DNA from: an uncultured Bacillota bacterium
GTDB taxonomy: Bacteria; Bacillota; Clostridia; Christensenellales; UBA1242
DNA: 55,676 bases
Assembly (NCBI GenBank): GCA_947053645.1
Contig: CAMRTM010000004.1
Coordinates: 1-55,676, forward strand
Reading direction: 5' to 3'
The stretch's first letter is position 1; the number at the start of each line of letters is the position of its first letter. Made by a program: the position numbers and the translations under genes. This document shows positions 7,598-16,352 of the stretch, one piece after another. The notes below the pieces were generated by a model. The model was not told the DNA's origin and did no database searches. It was given only the letters and a program-made list of their open reading frames with translations.

Positions 7598-9370
7598 TTA
7601 TTTTATTAAATCCGCGTATGCACTGCCATAATATGTGATATTATATTGTGCTTTTAGTTCTGCTATATTAAGATTTTGGAACACCGCAAACTTGTCTGTC
7701 ATAAGAGTATCATAAATAACATCAAAGTAAGTTTTTCCAAGGAAACGATTTACATAGGTGGAGTGAAGCACCTCGATTGGTGTAAGACCTTCTTCGTTAG
7801 TTTCGTCGTTTGTAAGTGAAAAGTCTTCATCAATACCTTGGAAGGCATTTTCAAGTTCTCCAACATAGAAAAGTACATGGATTCCGTTTTCAGTTATTAC
7901 TGGAGTGGAAACCGCACCTACCTCCCCTTGCTTATATAGTTCAACCGCCATGTCGGTAAATTCGGCAACATAATTAGAATAAACTTTAAACTCTTCTCCT
8001 TCTTCCGCTTGTGACTTGTTCACGCCGATAGTATAACTATTTTGTGCATTTATCATTCCTGGGTCATCATTATATCTATAAATAAAATCATTGAAAAGTG
8101 TAAATCTGTTTTCTTCTGAACTTGCAAGTTCAACTTCTCTCTTAATATCTGCGGCAAGATCATATGGACTAACCTCTGCTGCAGTGCTATCTACAACATA
8201 CTCGCCTTTGTCATTCTTCTGTCTTATAATTGGCTTAATCTTGCTTGCAAGTAGAGAAAGTGCTTCGTGATATTCATCCTCAGTTTTGAAACCACCATTA
8301 TTCTTTTTATTTATTAACTCTTTATATTCTGCTGACTGTTTTGTTGTATCATCAAATTTGAAAAGTATGTGTGCTACTTGGAAAAATTTAGTATCCTCTT
8401 CCTTTTCACGATAGTAATAAATTTTTGTAGAGTCACTTTGCATATTAGTTTCATAAGAAGAATCATTTTCAGTAACATATTGTGTATAAGAAGCACTAAC
8501 CATTGCGGTATAGAGATTTAACATCTGGTCAATGGTAACAGTGGATTTATGTGTATAGTTTGTGAAATACTCATCATACTTTGAAATTAAATAATTTTCA
8601 TAGCACTGAAGGTAAAGTTTATCTATTTCACGAAGGAAGATAGAAGCAGTATCGGTTGTCAGATTTAATCCCTTCTCATCTGCTTTAAGTGCTTGAAGAT
8701 ATTTATTAAATGCTTTTTTATACGCACTAGAGCCAGACTGATTTACATATGTGAAGAAATTTGTCCAAATTAAATTTTTATCTTCTTCATTGTTAAAATC
8801 ATGAGGTATGTCATATTGAAAACTATCTATTTCTTTAGTAGGAACATCTAATCTAACTATTTCTAGACTACCAGTCACAGCACTTAAGTCTGCTTTTGGG
8901 GTATATCCATCAAATTTTCTTGTATCAGCCGCTGAGGTTGCACCTTGTGAAGTTGCTCCATTGCTGGTACCTAAAATCTTATCAAGTTGTTCTTTAAATT
9001 TGTTTTCAAGTGCATCCGCAGTCTGTTGCCAGATATATGTTTTTTCCTTTTCAGTAAGGTCTGCCTCGAACAACCTCTTAGCTTCACGCACGGTCACTTT
9101 ACGATTTACAAGTAAGTCCAAAGTACTTTTAAGAGCTTCTTCCTCGCTCTGGCCATAGTATTGAGTAAAGTAATATTTATAAGTATCATAGGCTTCAATG
9201 AGTTCTTTTTTCTTGATTTTTACCCTTTCGTTGCTATTCTTATCAACCATAGAAGCTACCGTTTCATTTAAATACTTTTCTCTATTAAGCGTGATAAGAC
9301 CACACCCAGAAAATATCGTGGTGCAGAAAATCATTAAGCATGCAATTAATCCAATCCATCTAGTTTTCAT
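7598..9370 (-). CDS. PrsA/SurA-type peptidyl-prolyl isomerase lipoprotein
   Basis: A 590-residue exported foldase. It has a lipoprotein signal (CTTIFSGC lipobox), an N-terminal SurA-like helical part with KREVTVREA-type residues, and a central parvulin domain that begins FFQVAHILFKFDD and ends with a GIHVLFYVGE strand. PrsA proteins help exported proteins fold at the membrane surface. It is about twice the length of B. subtilis PrsA because of a long inserted helical region. The ATG at 9370 follows GGAG at 6 nt. Its place next to mfd-pth matches the surA/prsA-mfd order seen in many Clostridia. Confidence 0.8.
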   Translation of the reverse strand: MKTRWIGLIACLMIFCTTIFSGCGLITLNREKYLNETVASMVDKNSNERVKIKKKELIEAYDTYKYYFTQYYGQSEEEALKSTLDLLVNRKVTVREAKRLFEADLTEKEKTYIWQQTADALENKFKEQLDKILGTSNGATSQGATSAADTRKFDGYTPKADLSAVTGSLEIVRLDVPTKEIDSFQYDIPHDFNNEEDKNLIWTNFFTYVNQSGSSAYKKAFNKYLQALKADEKGLNLTTDTASIFLREIDKLYLQCYENYLISKYDEYFTNYTHKSTVTIDQMLNLYTAMVSASYTQYVTENDSSYETNMQSDSTKIYYYREKEEDTKFFQVAHILFKFDDTTKQSAEYKELINKKNNGGFKTEDEYHEALSLLASKIKPIIRQKNDKGEYVVDSTAAEVSPYDLAADIKREVELASSEENRFTLFNDFIYRYNDDPGMINAQNSYTIGVNKSQAEEGEEFKVYSNYVAEFTDMAVELYKQGEVGAVSTPVITENGIHVLFYVGELENAFQGIDEDFSLTNDETNEEGLTPIEVLHSTYVNRFLGKTYFDVIYDTLMTDKFAVFQNLNIAELKAQYNITYYGSAYADLIK

Positions 9371-9433
9371 TTTTTCTCCAATCAATTATTCCCATTATAA
9401 TACAATTTAATATTAAATTTCAAGCGTTTTTAT

Positions 9434-12400
9434 CTACTTTTCTAATTTTGCCTCACTTACAAGAAATAGTGATATAAGTCTATCCACTTTATCTTTAGTA
9501 CTTGCCGAAACATTAAAACTAATTTTTGGCAATATATCAAAGGAAAGCACTCCGCCAAACTCCTTCAAGTTATTTGCAAGGGCTGGTGAAATTATATTTT
9601 CACTTTTATTCAAAGTGAGTGTACAGGTGGTGCTGTTTACTCGTATCTTATTTATACTAAACTTTGACGCAAGATTTTTAAGAAGGGCAAGTCTACATAA
9701 ATTCTTAATTTCTTGTGGCACCTGACCAAAACCATCTTCCATTGACTTTAATATCTCTCTTTCCTCATCTTCACTTGCAATATTACTTATCTTGGTGTAC
9801 ATGAGTATTCTTTCATCACTGGAAGAGATATAATCCTCGAGAATGTATGCGTCAAGACTGACTTCAAGTTTAACCTCGTTTTCAGTAGAAACTTTCTTTC
9901 CTTGTAGTTCCTTTACTGCCTCGTCAAGAAGTTTCACAAACATATCATAACCCACCTTCTCGATATGACCATGCTGAGCCTTACCAAATATATTGCCCGC
10001 GCCTCTTATCTCTAGGTCACGCATCGCAATTTTAAACCCACTGCCTAGTTCACTAAACTCCTTGATTGCACTCAGACGCTTATAGGCGTCCTCAGTCATC
10101 ACCTTATTTTTATCATAAAGAAGGTAGGCATAACTAAGTTTGTCACTTCTCCCTATTCTACCTCTTATTTGGTATAATTGCCCTAATCCAAGTTTATCAG
10201 CATCAATTATTATCATGCTATTTGCCTGAGGCAAGTCTATTCCATTTTCTATTAGTGTGGTGGAAATTAGTATATCGTATTGCCCTTCATAAAGATTATT
10301 TATTATTCCTTCAAGTTCCCTCTCCGCCATTTGACCATGAGCAATACCAACCCTCGCTTTTGGCAAAAGTTTTCTTATATAAGAAGAAAACTCGACAATT
10401 GTTTCCACACGATTATAAATGATAAAACTTATCCCGCCCCTTGCAAATTCTCGGGAAAGTACATCACGAATAAGTTCATCGGTTTGCTCAGTCACATAGG
10501 TTTGAATTGGCAATCTTTCTCTAGGCGGAGTTTCAATTATGCTTATATCTCTTATTCCTGATAACGACATATTAAGCGTTCTTGGAATTGGTGTCGCGGA
10601 AAGAGAAAGAACATCAATGGTGCGTTTTGCATTTTTGATTTTTTCCTTATCTTCCACACCGAAGCGTTGTTCTTCGTCAAGCACTAACAAACCTAAATCT
10701 TTAAAAATTACATCTTTCCCAAGAAGTCGATGAGTGCCAATAAGCATATCGACCTGCCCATCTTTTAGCCTTTCAAGTATATCTTTTACTTCTTTTGGTG
10801 TCTTAAACCTATTAAGTACCTCTACTTTTACACCAAAATCCTCCATTCTTTTCTTTGCTGTAAGATAATGCTGCTGAGAAAGAATTGTAGTAGGACATAA
10901 CAGTGCTACCTGACGACCATTGTATATACACTTGAAACATCCCCTAAGAGCAACTTCCGTCTTTCCGAAACCAACATCGCCACAGATTAGCCTGTCCATG
11001 ATTTTATCACTTTCCATATCTTTTTCAATATCGGCGATTGCTTTTAATTGGTCGTTAGTTTCAGAAAATCCAAAGGCATCCGCAAACTTCTTATCTAAGA
11101 ACTCATCCCTTGAAAATTTAAAACCTTTGGCATGCTGTCTTTCATTATATATCTCAGTAAGACTTATTGCCATTTCTTTAAGTCCGCGCTTTACCCTATC
11201 TTTAAGTCTTGAAAACTCCGCCCCACCGAGAGCGGAAAGTTTAGGATTTATCTCGCTTCCTACATATGCGGAAATCGTGTTTGCCTCTTCACTTGGCAGA
11301 TACAATATGCCGCCGCCTTTGTATTCAATTACAAAATAGTCTTTTTCATAATCACCTAGTTTCATCCTTTCAATGCGTATACATTTTCCTATACCATGAA
11401 AGGAATGAACAACATAATCGCCAAGTTTTGGCAGATAAAATACCGCATGTTTCCCTTTGGTAAATGTGCTGACATTTTGCTTGAAAAGACTGTCTATACC
11501 AATCGCAAGTATTCTTTCCTTTAAGAAACTGTAACTAAAAGGAAAGTTTTGACTTGATACAAATATCTTCCCTTGACCAAATTCTTCCAATTCATAGTCA
11601 TGAAAAACAAGCCCGTTTTCAGTCAAAAATTCTCTTAATTTTTCCTTTCTATCCCCAGCATACAAAATTATACCTAGTCCCATGTCTAGACCGCTAAGTA
11701 AATCCTGCTTTAATGCCATAAAGTCGGTCAAATATGAACGAGTAGGAAGTTTATGGTTTTCATAAACATTTTCTCCATAAAATGGACTATTGAATATAAT
11801 GTCCGCTTTAGAAAGGAATATGTCAAAAGATGGATAAGCGTTTTTATCAAAATTAGACATAGCAGAGTAACTTTTGATTAATAATTCAATTTCATCCTCT
11901 ACACGCTTTGGTTCATCTATCACTTTAAAACCTTCAAGAGAAAAAATATCATCTTCTCCCAGTTTTAAAAGTGCAGGAAGAATATTTACTTTATTAAGAG
12001 ATTTTATATTTTTCATACTAGATGGATCAAAGGTATATATCGCCTCTACTTCTTCTCCAAAAAATTCTATTCTATATGGATGACCTTGCCCAGCAACAAA
12101 AATATCCAAGATATCTCCGCGAAGAGCAAATTCCCCCTCCTTTGTAACTAAATCTTCACGACTATATCCTAAACTGATCAGTTTTTTTATAATATAATCA
12201 AAGGTATATTCACTCTTAGTAAAAATTTCTATTCTTTCTTTATATAAACTAAGGTCAAATTTGGTAAGTGCAGAGCATGGTAACACCAAAAGAACATCTG
12301 TCCCGCCCTCTAAAAAACTGTTAAGTGCAGACAGATATGGAATAAGGTTGGCGTCCTTTTCTTGCTTTCCCTCCCGTGATGCTGTCACTATTGTTGCACT

Positions 12401-12556
12401 CTTTCCAAGGCTTGCAAAACCACGCTTATATTTACCAGCACTTGCAAAATCACTACACAAAAAAACAAGGCGATTTTTTTCACCTAGTAAAATTGTTTTC
12501 TCTCCCTCGCCTACTCCCGAGATGTATTTATGCGACAAAATTTCTTTTAGCCTCAT
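9434..12556 (-). CDS. mfd: Transcription-repair coupling factor Mfd
   Basis: A protein of about 1,040 residues that displaces stalled RNA polymerase and recruits UvrA. The UvrB-like N-terminal module, the CarD-like RNA polymerase interaction domain (KLGDYVVHSFHGIGKCIRIE), the RecG-like translocase with Walker A GDVGFGKTEVAL and DEEQRFG box, and the C-terminal TRCF domain are all readable. It is about 100 residues shorter than B. subtilis Mfd. The chosen ATG at 12556 has GGAG 5 nt upstream and overlaps the pth stop as ATGA, which indicates translational coupling. Confidence 0.96.
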   Translation of the reverse strand: MRLKEILSHKYISGVGEGEKTILLGEKNRLVFLCSDFASAGKYKRGFASLGKSATIVTASREGKQEKDANLIPYLSALNSFLEGGTDVLLVLPCSALTKFDLSLYKERIEIFTKSEYTFDYIIKKLISLGYSREDLVTKEGEFALRGDILDIFVAGQGHPYRIEFFGEEVEAIYTFDPSSMKNIKSLNKVNILPALLKLGEDDIFSLEGFKVIDEPKRVEDEIELLIKSYSAMSNFDKNAYPSFDIFLSKADIIFNSPFYGENVYENHKLPTRSYLTDFMALKQDLLSGLDMGLGIILYAGDRKEKLREFLTENGLVFHDYELEEFGQGKIFVSSQNFPFSYSFLKERILAIGIDSLFKQNVSTFTKGKHAVFYLPKLGDYVVHSFHGIGKCIRIERMKLGDYEKDYFVIEYKGGGILYLPSEEANTISAYVGSEINPKLSALGGAEFSRLKDRVKRGLKEMAISLTEIYNERQHAKGFKFSRDEFLDKKFADAFGFSETNDQLKAIADIEKDMESDKIMDRLICGDVGFGKTEVALRGCFKCIYNGRQVALLCPTTILSQQHYLTAKKRMEDFGVKVEVLNRFKTPKEVKDILERLKDGQVDMLIGTHRLLGKDVIFKDLGLLVLDEEQRFGVEDKEKIKNAKRTIDVLSLSATPIPRTLNMSLSGIRDISIIETPPRERLPIQTYVTEQTDELIRDVLSREFARGGISFIIYNRVETIVEFSSYIRKLLPKARVGIAHGQMAERELEGIINNLYEGQYDILISTTLIENGIDLPQANSMIIIDADKLGLGQLYQIRGRIGRSDKLSYAYLLYDKNKVMTEDAYKRLSAIKEFSELGSGFKIAMRDLEIRGAGNIFGKAQHGHIEKVGYDMFVKLLDEAVKELQGKKVSTENEVKLEVSLDAYILEDYISSSDERILMYTKISNIASEDEEREILKSMEDGFGQVPQEIKNLCRLALLKNLASKFSINKIRVNSTTCTLTLNKSENIISPALANNLKEFGGVLSFDILPKISFNVSASTKDKVDRLISLFLVSEAKLEK

Positions 12557-13053
12557 AATTTCTCCATTATTATTTGGCACGCATCATCGATTGCTTTATC
12601 AAAAAGATTTTTATCAACTATTTTAGAAAGCACAAAGTCAGACAATTCCATCTTCTCATCTCGCCCAGTACCAACCTTAACTCGTTCAAAATCCTCTCCA
12701 ATATATGAAACTATACTTCTTAGTCCATTATGAGTGCCACTACTTCCCTTTTCGCGATAGCGTACCTTGCCAGCTGGAAGATCAATATCGTCAACGGCAA
12801 CTAGAATTTTTGCCTCTTTATACTTTTTCTTAAGCATAACAACTGCTTCTCCACTGTTATTCATATAGGTTTCAGGTTTTACCAGTATAAATTTGTCATT
12901 TTTTCTGCCTTCAGCAAGGACTGATTTACAAGAATGTTTAGAAAAACTAACCCCCAAATTTTTTGCAAGTCTATCAACCACCATAAATCCTAAGTTGTGG
13001 TAGGTGTTATCATATTTAGCCCCCACATTGCCTAGCCCTACTACAATATACAT
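12553..13053 (-). CDS. pth: Peptidyl-tRNA hydrolase
   Basis: A 166-residue Pth that frees tRNA from peptidyl-tRNA; it is short for the family (usually 185-195), trimmed mostly at the C-terminus. Visible active-site elements are Asn in GLGNVGAKY, the catalytic His in NTYHNLGF, and Asp in DDIDLP. THNGLRSI replaces the usual GHNGLKSI, and GNVG replaces GNPG. The gene lies between the GlmU-like gene and mfd, as in the classic glmU-(prs)-pth-mfd cluster. Confidence 0.93.
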   Translation of the reverse strand: MYIVVGLGNVGAKYDNTYHNLGFMVVDRLAKNLGVSFSKHSCKSVLAEGRKNDKFILVKPETYMNNSGEAVVMLKKKYKEAKILVAVDDIDLPAGKVRYREKGSSGTHNGLRSIVSYIGEDFERVKVGTGRDEKMELSDFVLSKIVDKNLFDKAIDDACQIIMEKL

Positions 13054-13054
13054 T

Positions 13055-13915
13055 CTAACCTTCTTGATTTATTAATTTTTCATACGGACCTATACTAGCC
13101 CCTTCTCTTACCTTACTTTTTTCAATATAACTAGAAACAACATAACTGTTTTGAGCGATAATACTGTCACTTATAATATTATTAGCATCTAATATCACAT
13201 TTTTACCTACATATGTTTGACCACGCAAAATATTATTTGGGTATATTGTTGCCCCGCCTTCTATTTCTACATCAGCATCAATAAAAATACTCTCTTCGCC
13301 ATACATAATCACTCCATTATCTAAATGGAACTTTCTTATTTTATCATATAAATACTTTGACACTCTTGCAAGTGCCTTTGCGTTATTGACTTCATAAAAG
13401 GCTTTCTGACTAAAATCCATCACCTTACCTGAAACAAAGGTATCATTATTTTTTACAAACTCACTTTTAAAAACATATCCTTTTGAAAGGGCAAGTGCAT
13501 TCATGCCATTTTTGCAAAAATAATCCATTACTTTATAGAAAGTGTGTTTATCAAGAAGCGGAGTGCTTGAGTAAAAAACCGCCATATATGGTTTTTGTGT
13601 TTCTATGGTTTTCAAAGTTGAAAAAATATCAACAGGCACATTTATCACCTTTTCTTCACAGCCATTACCTGCAATAAGTACCCAATCTATCATCTTTTTG
13701 CCACATATGTCGAGGTTATAACTTTCTTTGCCTAGTTCATTGCCCTCTTTGACAACGATAAAAAGCACCTCTTCTTCTATCCAATCATGATTTCTTGCCG
13801 TCAAAAATCCTTCGGGAAGAAGTGTACTTTCTTCTTCCGCCTCACATTCAAGTGATGAAAAATCAAATTCTATTTGATTTTCACATATTAATAACTCATT
13901 TTCTTCTCTTTCCAT
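13055..13915 (-). CDS. Degenerate, truncated GlmU-like protein
   Basis: A 286-residue protein at the position of glmU. GlmU makes UDP-GlcNAc with an N-terminal uridyltransferase and a C-terminal left-handed beta-helix acetyltransferase, about 450 residues in total. Here the nucleotide-binding LAAGxGTRM loop is gone: residues 54-64 read VVKEGNELGKE, before a recognisable CGKKMIDWVL (71-80). The linker and first beta-helix rungs remain (FIDADVEIEGGATIYPNNILRG, 211-232), but the chain ends after about four rungs, so the acetyltransferase site is absent. It is most likely a pseudo-enzyme or regulator. No ribosome site is visible; a consensus promoter puts +1 on the ATG. Confidence 0.65.
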   Translation of the reverse strand: MEREENELLICENQIEFDFSSLECEAEEESTLLPEGFLTARNHDWIEEEVLFIVVKEGNELGKESYNLDICGKKMIDWVLIAGNGCEEKVINVPVDIFSTLKTIETQKPYMAVFYSSTPLLDKHTFYKVMDYFCKNGMNALALSKGYVFKSEFVKNNDTFVSGKVMDFSQKAFYEVNNAKALARVSKYLYDKIRKFHLDNGVIMYGEESIFIDADVEIEGGATIYPNNILRGQTYVGKNVILDANNIISDSIIAQNSYVVSSYIEKSKVREGASIGPYEKLINQEG

Positions 13916-13921
13916 GTTTTA

Positions 13922-13950
13922 ATTATACTTTTTTGGCAAATTTTTGTCAA
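13922..13950 (-). promoter_or_regulatory. Consensus promoter predicting a leaderless glmU-like/pth/mfd transcript
   Basis: Minus-strand TTGACA (13945-13950), 17-nt spacer, TATAAT (13922-13927), then exactly 6 nt to the ATG. Both boxes are perfect sigma-A consensus. A dyad AAAGAGT-CA-ACTCTTT lies just upstream at about 13958-13973. Confidence 0.7.
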
Positions 13951-14023
13951 CAATTAAAGAGTCAACTCTTTATATTAAAATTTAAACTTGCTTTCATTTT
14001 ATTTTTATTTAAATATTAAATAT

Positions 14024-14031
14024 GCTAAAAT
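14024..14031 (+). promoter_or_regulatory. Extended -10 box upstream of the exported 380-residue protein
   Basis: TGC-TAAAAT, about 22 nt before the ATG at 14053, with an AAAGGAG ribosome site between. The -35 is unclear. Confidence 0.4.
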
Positions 14032-14052
14032 TGTTCTATTAAAGGAGAAATT

Positions 14053-15195
14053 ATGAAATTTAAAGGTAAAATTTTTGGCTTTATGGCTGTGAGTTTACTT
14101 CTTACTGTCGCTTCCGTCGTAGGAGGATTTATCTCTCCAACCGGTGCACAAGAGTCATCTCGCGTCACTACTCTTACAAGTACAACTTTGTCAACTACTG
14201 TATATGATAGAAATGACCATGAACTTCAAACAGCAGACACTGGCACATATATAGACAACTTGAATGACAGCAGTAGAAATTTATCTTTTTCGGCGTATTC
14301 TTGGGATGAGGTAAAAAAAATCCAATTCAATAATATTCGCGGGAATGAAATCCCTCTTTTCGACTCCTATAATTTAAGTTTAAAAGTAGAATATGCACCT
14401 ATGTATGTTACAGCACAAGGTTTCTCCACCTTGAAGAAAACTTATGATGATGTATTAACAAGAGAAGATGTGAAAGATTTATATCATCTTGAAAACGAAA
14501 ACTTGATTTTCTATTTTGACCCTTCCCCACTTACTGATGGCGAGCCTTTAAAAAATTATGGGTTTGGTTGGGGACTTTATAGATTTACTCTCCAAATTGG
14601 ACTTAACGCAAGCGATGAATCAGGGCTACAATATTATAACTGCGAATCAAACCTTATCGCTATCAAACCTACAGTACCCACCGAGGCACCTGTTTATGTA
14701 GCGAACAAGGACAATATCGATGAGTTTACAACTCCTGTTGTAACATATGATGCAGTATCAAGTACCACAATGCAATGGGCTTATGAATTTAAAATTTCAA
14801 ATGATATTAAGTATACCTACTGCGATCAAAAACAAATTAAATGGTATGTTTATGGTAACGCCACTGACGGAACGCCTTATGTTTTAACAGAAGATGATCG
14901 AGCCAACCCGGAATTTGCTGGTTATCGCAACAGTATAGTCAAAGGAGAAGTCAATCGAAATGGACTTACCTTCACCTTTGACAGCAATGGAGTTGGTGGT
15001 GAATGGCATGTATACTGCGTTGTTACAAATATAAGCACTGGTGAAACACTTAAGTGTGAAGAGATGATTGTGACCACCGCTACAAAAATGAATGCAAACA
15101 CTATCTATATTATAATTGGTGCATGTGCTGCGGCTGTGCTTATTGCAGTAGTACTTATAATAATCTTAACCAAGAAAAAAGAAAAGGTGTGGTAA
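14053..15195 (+). CDS. Membrane-anchored extracytoplasmic protein of unknown function
   Basis: A 380-residue protein with an N-terminal signal peptide (cleavage possible near GAQES), a large beta-rich extracytoplasmic region rich in Thr, Ser and Tyr, and one C-terminal membrane helix (about 350-373) followed by KKKEKVW. This type I topology suggests a surface-exposed anchored protein with Ig/FnIII-like modules, but I recognise no specific family. Own promoter (extended -10), strong ribosome site, and a terminator directly after the stop show it is a single-gene unit. Confidence 0.6.
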   Translation: MKFKGKIFGFMAVSLLLTVASVVGGFISPTGAQESSRVTTLTSTTLSTTVYDRNDHELQTADTGTYIDNLNDSSRNLSFSAYSWDEVKKIQFNNIRGNEIPLFDSYNLSLKVEYAPMYVTAQGFSTLKKTYDDVLTREDVKDLYHLENENLIFYFDPSPLTDGEPLKNYGFGWGLYRFTLQIGLNASDESGLQYYNCESNLIAIKPTVPTEAPVYVANKDNIDEFTTPVVTYDAVSSTTMQWAYEFKISNDIKYTYCDQKQIKWYVYGNATDGTPYVLTEDDRANPEFAGYRNSIVKGEVNRNGLTFTFDSNGVGGEWHVYCVVTNISTGETLKCEEMIVTTATKMNANTIYIIIGACAAAVLIAVVLIIILTKKKEKVW

Positions 15196-15200
15196 AATAA

Positions 15201-15226
15201 AATACTAGTTTAACTAGTATTTTTTA
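15201..15226. terminator. Bidirectional terminator
   Basis: Near-perfect palindrome AATACTAGTT-T-AACTAGTATT followed by T5 on the plus strand and flanked by AT-rich sequence on the other, between convergent genes. Confidence 0.75.
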
Positions 15227-15619
15227 TAGTATATTATGAACATTTGCACCCATGAAATGAAGATAATTGTCCGCATAATACTTAATTGAAGTTATGCTTA
15301 CTTTTAGTGCATCCTTATCATTACTCCCGACATAGGATTTCATTTTTGAAATTTCTGTACCAATTTCTTGAATGCTTTTATGGTTTACCATATAACATAA
15401 TAACGATTCATTATTTGTCCAGTTATATTCTAAATTATCTACAAGCAGTGACATCTCCATAGTGTTAATATCTTCACTTACAAGGAGTTGATTTTCAATT
15501 TCATAACAATCTTTTTTAACTTGATTTAAACTATTATTTACTACAATATCTTCAACAACACATACCGCTATTATAAAAAGAAAGATAAGCGCAAAGTTTA
15601 CATAGTGAAAAACCTTCAT
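15224..15619 (-). CDS. DUF4363 protein
   Basis: A 131-residue protein with one N-terminal membrane helix (about 6-26) and a helical outer part. It matches DUF4363 in length and in the ending EISKMKSY...ALKVSITSIKYYADNYLHF. In many Clostridia this gene directly follows a YetF/DUF421 gene, exactly as here: its ATG overlaps the stop of the upstream gene by 4 bp. Function unknown; the pairing suggests a joint membrane complex. Confidence 0.7.
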   Translation of the reverse strand: MKVFHYVNFALIFLFIIAVCVVEDIVVNNSLNQVKKDCYEIENQLLVSEDINTMEMSLLVDNLEYNWTNNESLLCYMVNHKSIQEIGTEISKMKSYVGSNDKDALKVSITSIKYYADNYLHFMGANVHNIL

Positions 15620-16323
15620 ATTTTCACCTCACATTCAAAACTTTTTCCCTCCCCTTTCATAAACTGAATATAGGATTGTCCCGCTTTATCTACTGTTAGA
15701 ATTAATACCTCTTTAAGTTTATCGCCACCCTGCTGTTTAATTATTTTAAGCACCTTCTCCATATCCATTTTTGCAAGTGATACATTTTCTTTCATAAGTT
15801 TGCCTTCGCTTACAAGTGTGATAGGTATGAAACTTTCCTCTTCCTCTATCTTTAATCCGGCATTTGTTGCTGGGCTAAATTCTGCCTTTGGCATGACGCT
15901 AACCTTGCCATTGGTTTCCATTATTGCGTATTGAATTTGCGAAATACTAAAGTAACCACAACCCCTTAGTGCGGACAGTATATCATCGGTAGATAGATTT
16001 AACTGTTTCATTGCGTTGTAGTCAAGCCCTTTTGGGTTTATGATTATCACCGGCTTTCCACTTACTATTTTTGAAAATGTCGCACTGCTTTTTGTGAGGA
16101 GAGTGAGAATAAAATGGAGAACAGAAAGCGTCAAAAGAGGAATGATACCATGCAGTACTGGTACCGACACCTCCGCCATTGGTATTGTTGCAAGATCGGC
16201 AATAATAAGAGTTAGCACAAGTTCAAAAGGTTGCATTTGCCCTATCTGGCGTTTACCCATCAGTCTAAATACCAAAAGTACTATAATATAAATTATTAAT
16301 GACCTTACTACTATCGTTAACAT
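15616..16323 (-). CDS. YetF/DUF421 membrane protein
   Basis: A 235-residue DUF421 protein. Three membrane helices fill residues 1-80 and include the conserved GKRQIGQMQPFELVLTLIIADLA. The C-terminal soluble YetF domain holds GKPVIIINPKGLDYNAMKQLNLSTDDILSALRGCGYFSI, typical of the family. It is translationally coupled (ATGA) to the DUF4363 gene. The family is widespread in spore-formers and its function is not settled. Confidence 0.85.
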   Translation of the reverse strand: MLTIVVRSLIIYIIVLLVFRLMGKRQIGQMQPFELVLTLIIADLATIPMAEVSVPVLHGIIPLLTLSVLHFILTLLTKSSATFSKIVSGKPVIIINPKGLDYNAMKQLNLSTDDILSALRGCGYFSISQIQYAIMETNGKVSVMPKAEFSPATNAGLKIEEEESFIPITLVSEGKLMKENVSLAKMDMEKVLKIIKQQGGDKLKEVLILTVDKAGQSYIQFMKGEGKSFECEVKI

Positions 16324-16352
16324 GCCACTATTATTGACATGTTTTTATTTTT

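Noticed and set aside
10920..11339. 139-residue plus-strand frame inside mfd
   Set aside because: It is an antisense shadow of the mfd coding sequence with no ribosome site and no recognisable domain.
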